Part shown: piece after piece, positions 5,715 to 6,750 of the stretch
Layout: every line of letters starts with the position of its first letter
How positions within the stretch are numbered: the stretch's first letter is position 1
NCBI GenBank assembly: GCA_012728025.1
Contig: JAAYFX010000196.1
Coordinates: 1 to 6,750, forward strand
Source: Clostridiales bacterium
GTDB taxonomy: Bacteria > Bacillota > Clostridia > Oscillospirales > Oscillospiraceae
Length of the DNA: 6,750 nucleotides
Direction of reading: 5' to 3'
The notes under the pieces: model-generated
Told to the model about the DNA's origin: nothing
The model's input: the letters and a program-made list of their open reading frames with translations, nothing else
Databases searched by the model: none
Position numbers and translations under genes: made by a program

Positions 5715-5987
5715 CTAACCCACCAGTGATATGAGCGTCTTAACCCCTGTCTGGGCAAGGGTATCGAAGCCCCAGAGAACAACGGCAAAAACCAGCATGA
5801 CAACAAGTGCCACAGCAGTGTTTTTAGCAGTTTGTTCTTTTGTCGGCCAGATGACTTTTTTAAGCTCACCTTTAAGGTCTTTAAACCACTGGGAAAGGCG
5901 TTTAAATAAGCCCTGTTTTTCGTTTCCGGTAGATTTTTTAACGGCTTCAGTGGTCTTTTTTACCGCATCTTCCTTAGCTTTTGCCAT
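5715..5987 (-). CDS. secE: Preprotein translocase subunit SecE
   Basis: SecE is the clamp subunit of the SecYEG channel in the cytoplasmic membrane. The 90-residue product is a short, single-span SecE as is typical for Firmicutes: a lysine-rich N-terminal stretch (1-25), an amphipathic helix at about 26-40, the signature ELKKVIWPTKEQ (41-52) and one membrane segment (about 57-76). The ATG at 5987 has AAAGGA 9 nt upstream. It lies 23 nt after rpmG and only 2 nt before nusG, the widespread rpmG-secE-nusG order. The lysine-rich head of about 25 residues is somewhat long but not rare. Confidence 0.95.
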   Translation of the reverse strand: MAKAKEDAVKKTTEAVKKSTGNEKQGLFKRLSQWFKDLKGELKKVIWPTKEQTAKNTAVALVVMLVFAVVLWGFDTLAQTGVKTLISLVG

Positions 5988-6010
5988 AAAAGCACATCCT
6001 TTCTAAAAAC

Positions 6011-6160
6011 CTACTTCGTTTCCGTATGCTCGGTGTGCTTGCGGCAGAAAGGACAATATTTGCTCATTTCAAGCTTGTCCGGAGTGTTCTTCTTGTTCTT
6101 GAAGGTATTGTAGTTTCTCTGCTTGCACTCGTTGCATCTTAAAGTTATCTTCACTCGCAT
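6011..6160 (-). CDS. rpmG: 50S ribosomal protein L33 (bL33), zinc-binding form
   Basis: L33 is a small large-subunit protein near the E site. The 49-residue product starts MRVKITLRCNECKQRNY and has the zinc ribbon cysteine pairs C9/C12 and C36/C39 (YCPFCRKHT), so it is the C+ form. The start is the ATG at 6160, preceded by AGGAGG at 6168-6173 with a 7-nt spacer. The reading frame stays open for another 50 codons upstream, but that extension has no L33 similarity and runs through the leader. It is the first gene of the operon; secE follows after 23 nt. Confidence 0.96.
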   Translation of the reverse strand: MRVKITLRCNECKQRNYNTFKNKKNTPDKLEMSKYCPFCRKHTEHTETK

Positions 6161-6272
6161 TTCGGCACCTCCTATAAATATTAGGCCATCGGCCTTTGTT
6201 GCCTCCCTAATCGGAGCGGAACAGCGCACTGAAAAACCGCGCACGAAAAATAAGCCTCTCCGCCGACAGGTA
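6161..6272 (-). promoter_or_regulatory. Structured 5' leader of the rpmG operon
   Basis: The predicted untranslated leader is about 110 nt. In the minus-strand RNA, UCGGCGGA (6266-6259) can pair with UCCG plus CCGA (6220-6217 and 6214-6211) with a 2-nt bulge, enclosing a smaller GC-rich GCGC/GCGC stem (6242-6239 with 6227-6224). Nearer the gene, AGGCC and GGCCT (6195-6191 with 6187-6183) form a tight hairpin about 10 nt upstream of the ribosome binding site, and a UUAGG/CCUAA pairing (6210-6206 with 6185-6181) competes with it. I recognise no known leader family here. Structure is inferred by eye. Confidence 0.4.
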
Positions 6273-6278
6273 ATGTGT

Positions 6279-6307
6279 ATTGTAGCACAGCCCAAAGCTC
6301 GGGTCAA
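6279..6307 (-). promoter_or_regulatory. Main promoter of the rpmG-secE-nusG-rplK-rplA operon
   Basis: On the minus strand TTGACC (6302-6307) and TACAAT (6279-6284) are separated by 17 nt, with an extended TG one base upstream of the -10 box. Five of six bases match consensus in each box. Transcription should start near 6272. This is the only strong minus-strand promoter seen upstream of rpmG. Confidence 0.83.
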
Positions 6308-6323
6308 CAACTTTTATTGTTTT

Positions 6324-6352
6324 TTGATTATATAGTGTAAAACCGCTATAAC
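6324..6352 (+). promoter_or_regulatory. Candidate upstream folC promoter P1
   Basis: TTGATT (6324-6329) and TATAAC (6347-6352) are spaced by 17 nt on the plus strand. A start near 6360 would give a leader of about 130 nt. An inverted repeat TGTAAAA/TTTTACA (6336-6342 with 6361-6367) flanks the -10 box and could be an operator. The -35 boxes of this promoter and the divergent rpmG promoter are only about 16 bp apart. Confidence 0.45.
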
Positions 6353-6424
6353 TTATATGTTTTTACAGCTTAATGGGTCTTTTCTCCTGTTTTTTCGTAT
6401 ATAAAGCGGAGATTTTCTTATTAG

Positions 6425-6454
6425 TTGATTTGCAAGTCCCCTGCGTGTTATACT
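6425..6454 (+). promoter_or_regulatory. Candidate proximal folC promoter P2
   Basis: TTGATT (6425-6430), an 18-nt spacer and TATACT (6449-6454) lie shortly before folC. A start near 6461 would leave about 29 nt before the TTG codon, with AGGAGG at 6477-6482. Confidence 0.55.
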
Positions 6455-6489
6455 ATTTTCGTAATTTATAAAAAGCAGGAGGCGAGGGC

Positions 6490-6750
6490 TTGAACGCTGA
6501 TGAAGCAATAGACTTTATACATGAGAAATTCTGGCGTGGCTCAAAGCTCGGGCTTTCACGTACAAATAAGCTTCTCTCTCTTATGGGAAATCCCCAGAAT
6601 AAACTTGATTTTATCCACATTGCGGGAACAAACGGCAAGGGAAGCACCTCGGCCATGCTCTCTTTCATCTTTAGGGAAGCAGGCTATAAAACCGGACTTT
6701 TCACCTCTCCGTATATTTCAAGCTTCAACGAGCGTATGCAGGTAAACGGC
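6490..6750 (+). CDS. folC: Folylpolyglutamate synthase / dihydrofolate synthase, N-terminal part
   Basis: FolC is a Mur-ligase-family cytoplasmic enzyme that adds glutamate to folates with ATP, and in many bacteria also glutamylates dihydropteroate. The 87 visible residues include LGLSRTNKLLSLMGNP (20-35), the strand FIHIAGTNGKGSTSAML (41-57) with the P-loop GTNGKGS at 46-52, and the TSPYISSFNERM segment (72-83) that forms the folate-binding loop. The start is TTG at 6490, giving LNADEAIDFIH with AGGAGG 7 nt upstream; the first internal ATG would delete conserved sequence. The gene is cut by the right edge, so its C-terminal domain and dual activity cannot be judged. It diverges from rpmG. 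Confidence 0.93.
   Translation, partial: MNADEAIDFIHEKFWRGSKLGLSRTNKLLSLMGNPQNKLDFIHIAGTNGKGSTSAMLSFIFREAGYKTGLFTSPYISSFNERMQVNG

Noticed and set aside
6181..6189. Two-codon open frame ATG-GCC-TAA in the rpmG leader
   Set aside because: It is too short to judge, its nearest GGGAGG is about 12 nt away, and it is explained by the AGGCC/GGCCT hairpin.
6011..6310. A longer, 99-residue version of the L33 frame
   Set aside because: The extra 50 residues are unlike L33, run through the leader and the promoter -35 region, and the ATG at 6160 has an ideal AGGAGG site.
1..6750. tRNA, rRNA, CRISPR array, insertion sequence or phage element
   Set aside because: No regularly spaced repeats, transposase-like frames, terminal inverted repeats or tRNA-like cloverleaf sequences were seen in the gaps.

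Overview
The window looks like chromosomal core DNA from an anaerobic low-to-mid-GC Firmicute, most likely a Clostridia member. The reasons are the gene set, the strong AGGAGG-type ribosome binding sites, the frequent TTG and GTG starts, zinc-type L31 and L33 ribosomal proteins, a PHP-type histidinol phosphatase and a bacterial PMT-type glycosyltransferase. The class assignment is inference; no 16S or species marker is present.

Layout. Ten genes lie on the minus strand, so they are transcribed from right to left; only folC at the right edge is on the plus strand. From the right: folC (partial, plus) diverges from rpmG (L33) across a 329-bp region that holds a strong minus-strand promoter, a structured rpmG leader and two candidate folC promoters. 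The run rpmG-secE-nusG-rplK-rplA is a compact translation/transcription/secretion operon ending in a strong intrinsic terminator. The 78-nt rplK-rplA gap carries an RNA fold that resembles the L1-binding region of 23S rRNA, a likely autoregulatory site. The usual followers rplJ-rplL-rpoBC are absent here.

Right behind that terminator a good sigma-70/SigA-type promoter starts a second minus-strand unit: a 624-residue PMT-family membrane glycosyltransferase with an inserted discoidin-like domain, a PHP histidinol phosphatase (HisJ type), ribose-5-phosphate isomerase B, and a 71-residue single-span membrane protein of unknown function. An AT-rich hairpin then separates it from rpmE (L31), which has its own promoter and runs off the left edge.

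How the genes work together: the right half makes ribosomal stalk-base and surface proteins plus the NusG elongation factor and the SecE translocon subunit. The left unit mixes extracytoplasmic glycosylation, histidine biosynthesis and pentose phosphate metabolism, with no obvious single pathway. No mobile element, CRISPR array, tRNA or rRNA was seen. I found no clear novel multi-gene system; the most interesting signals are the putative L1 mRNA mimic, the PMT-discoidin architecture, the broken rplA/rplJ synteny and the structured rpmG leader.
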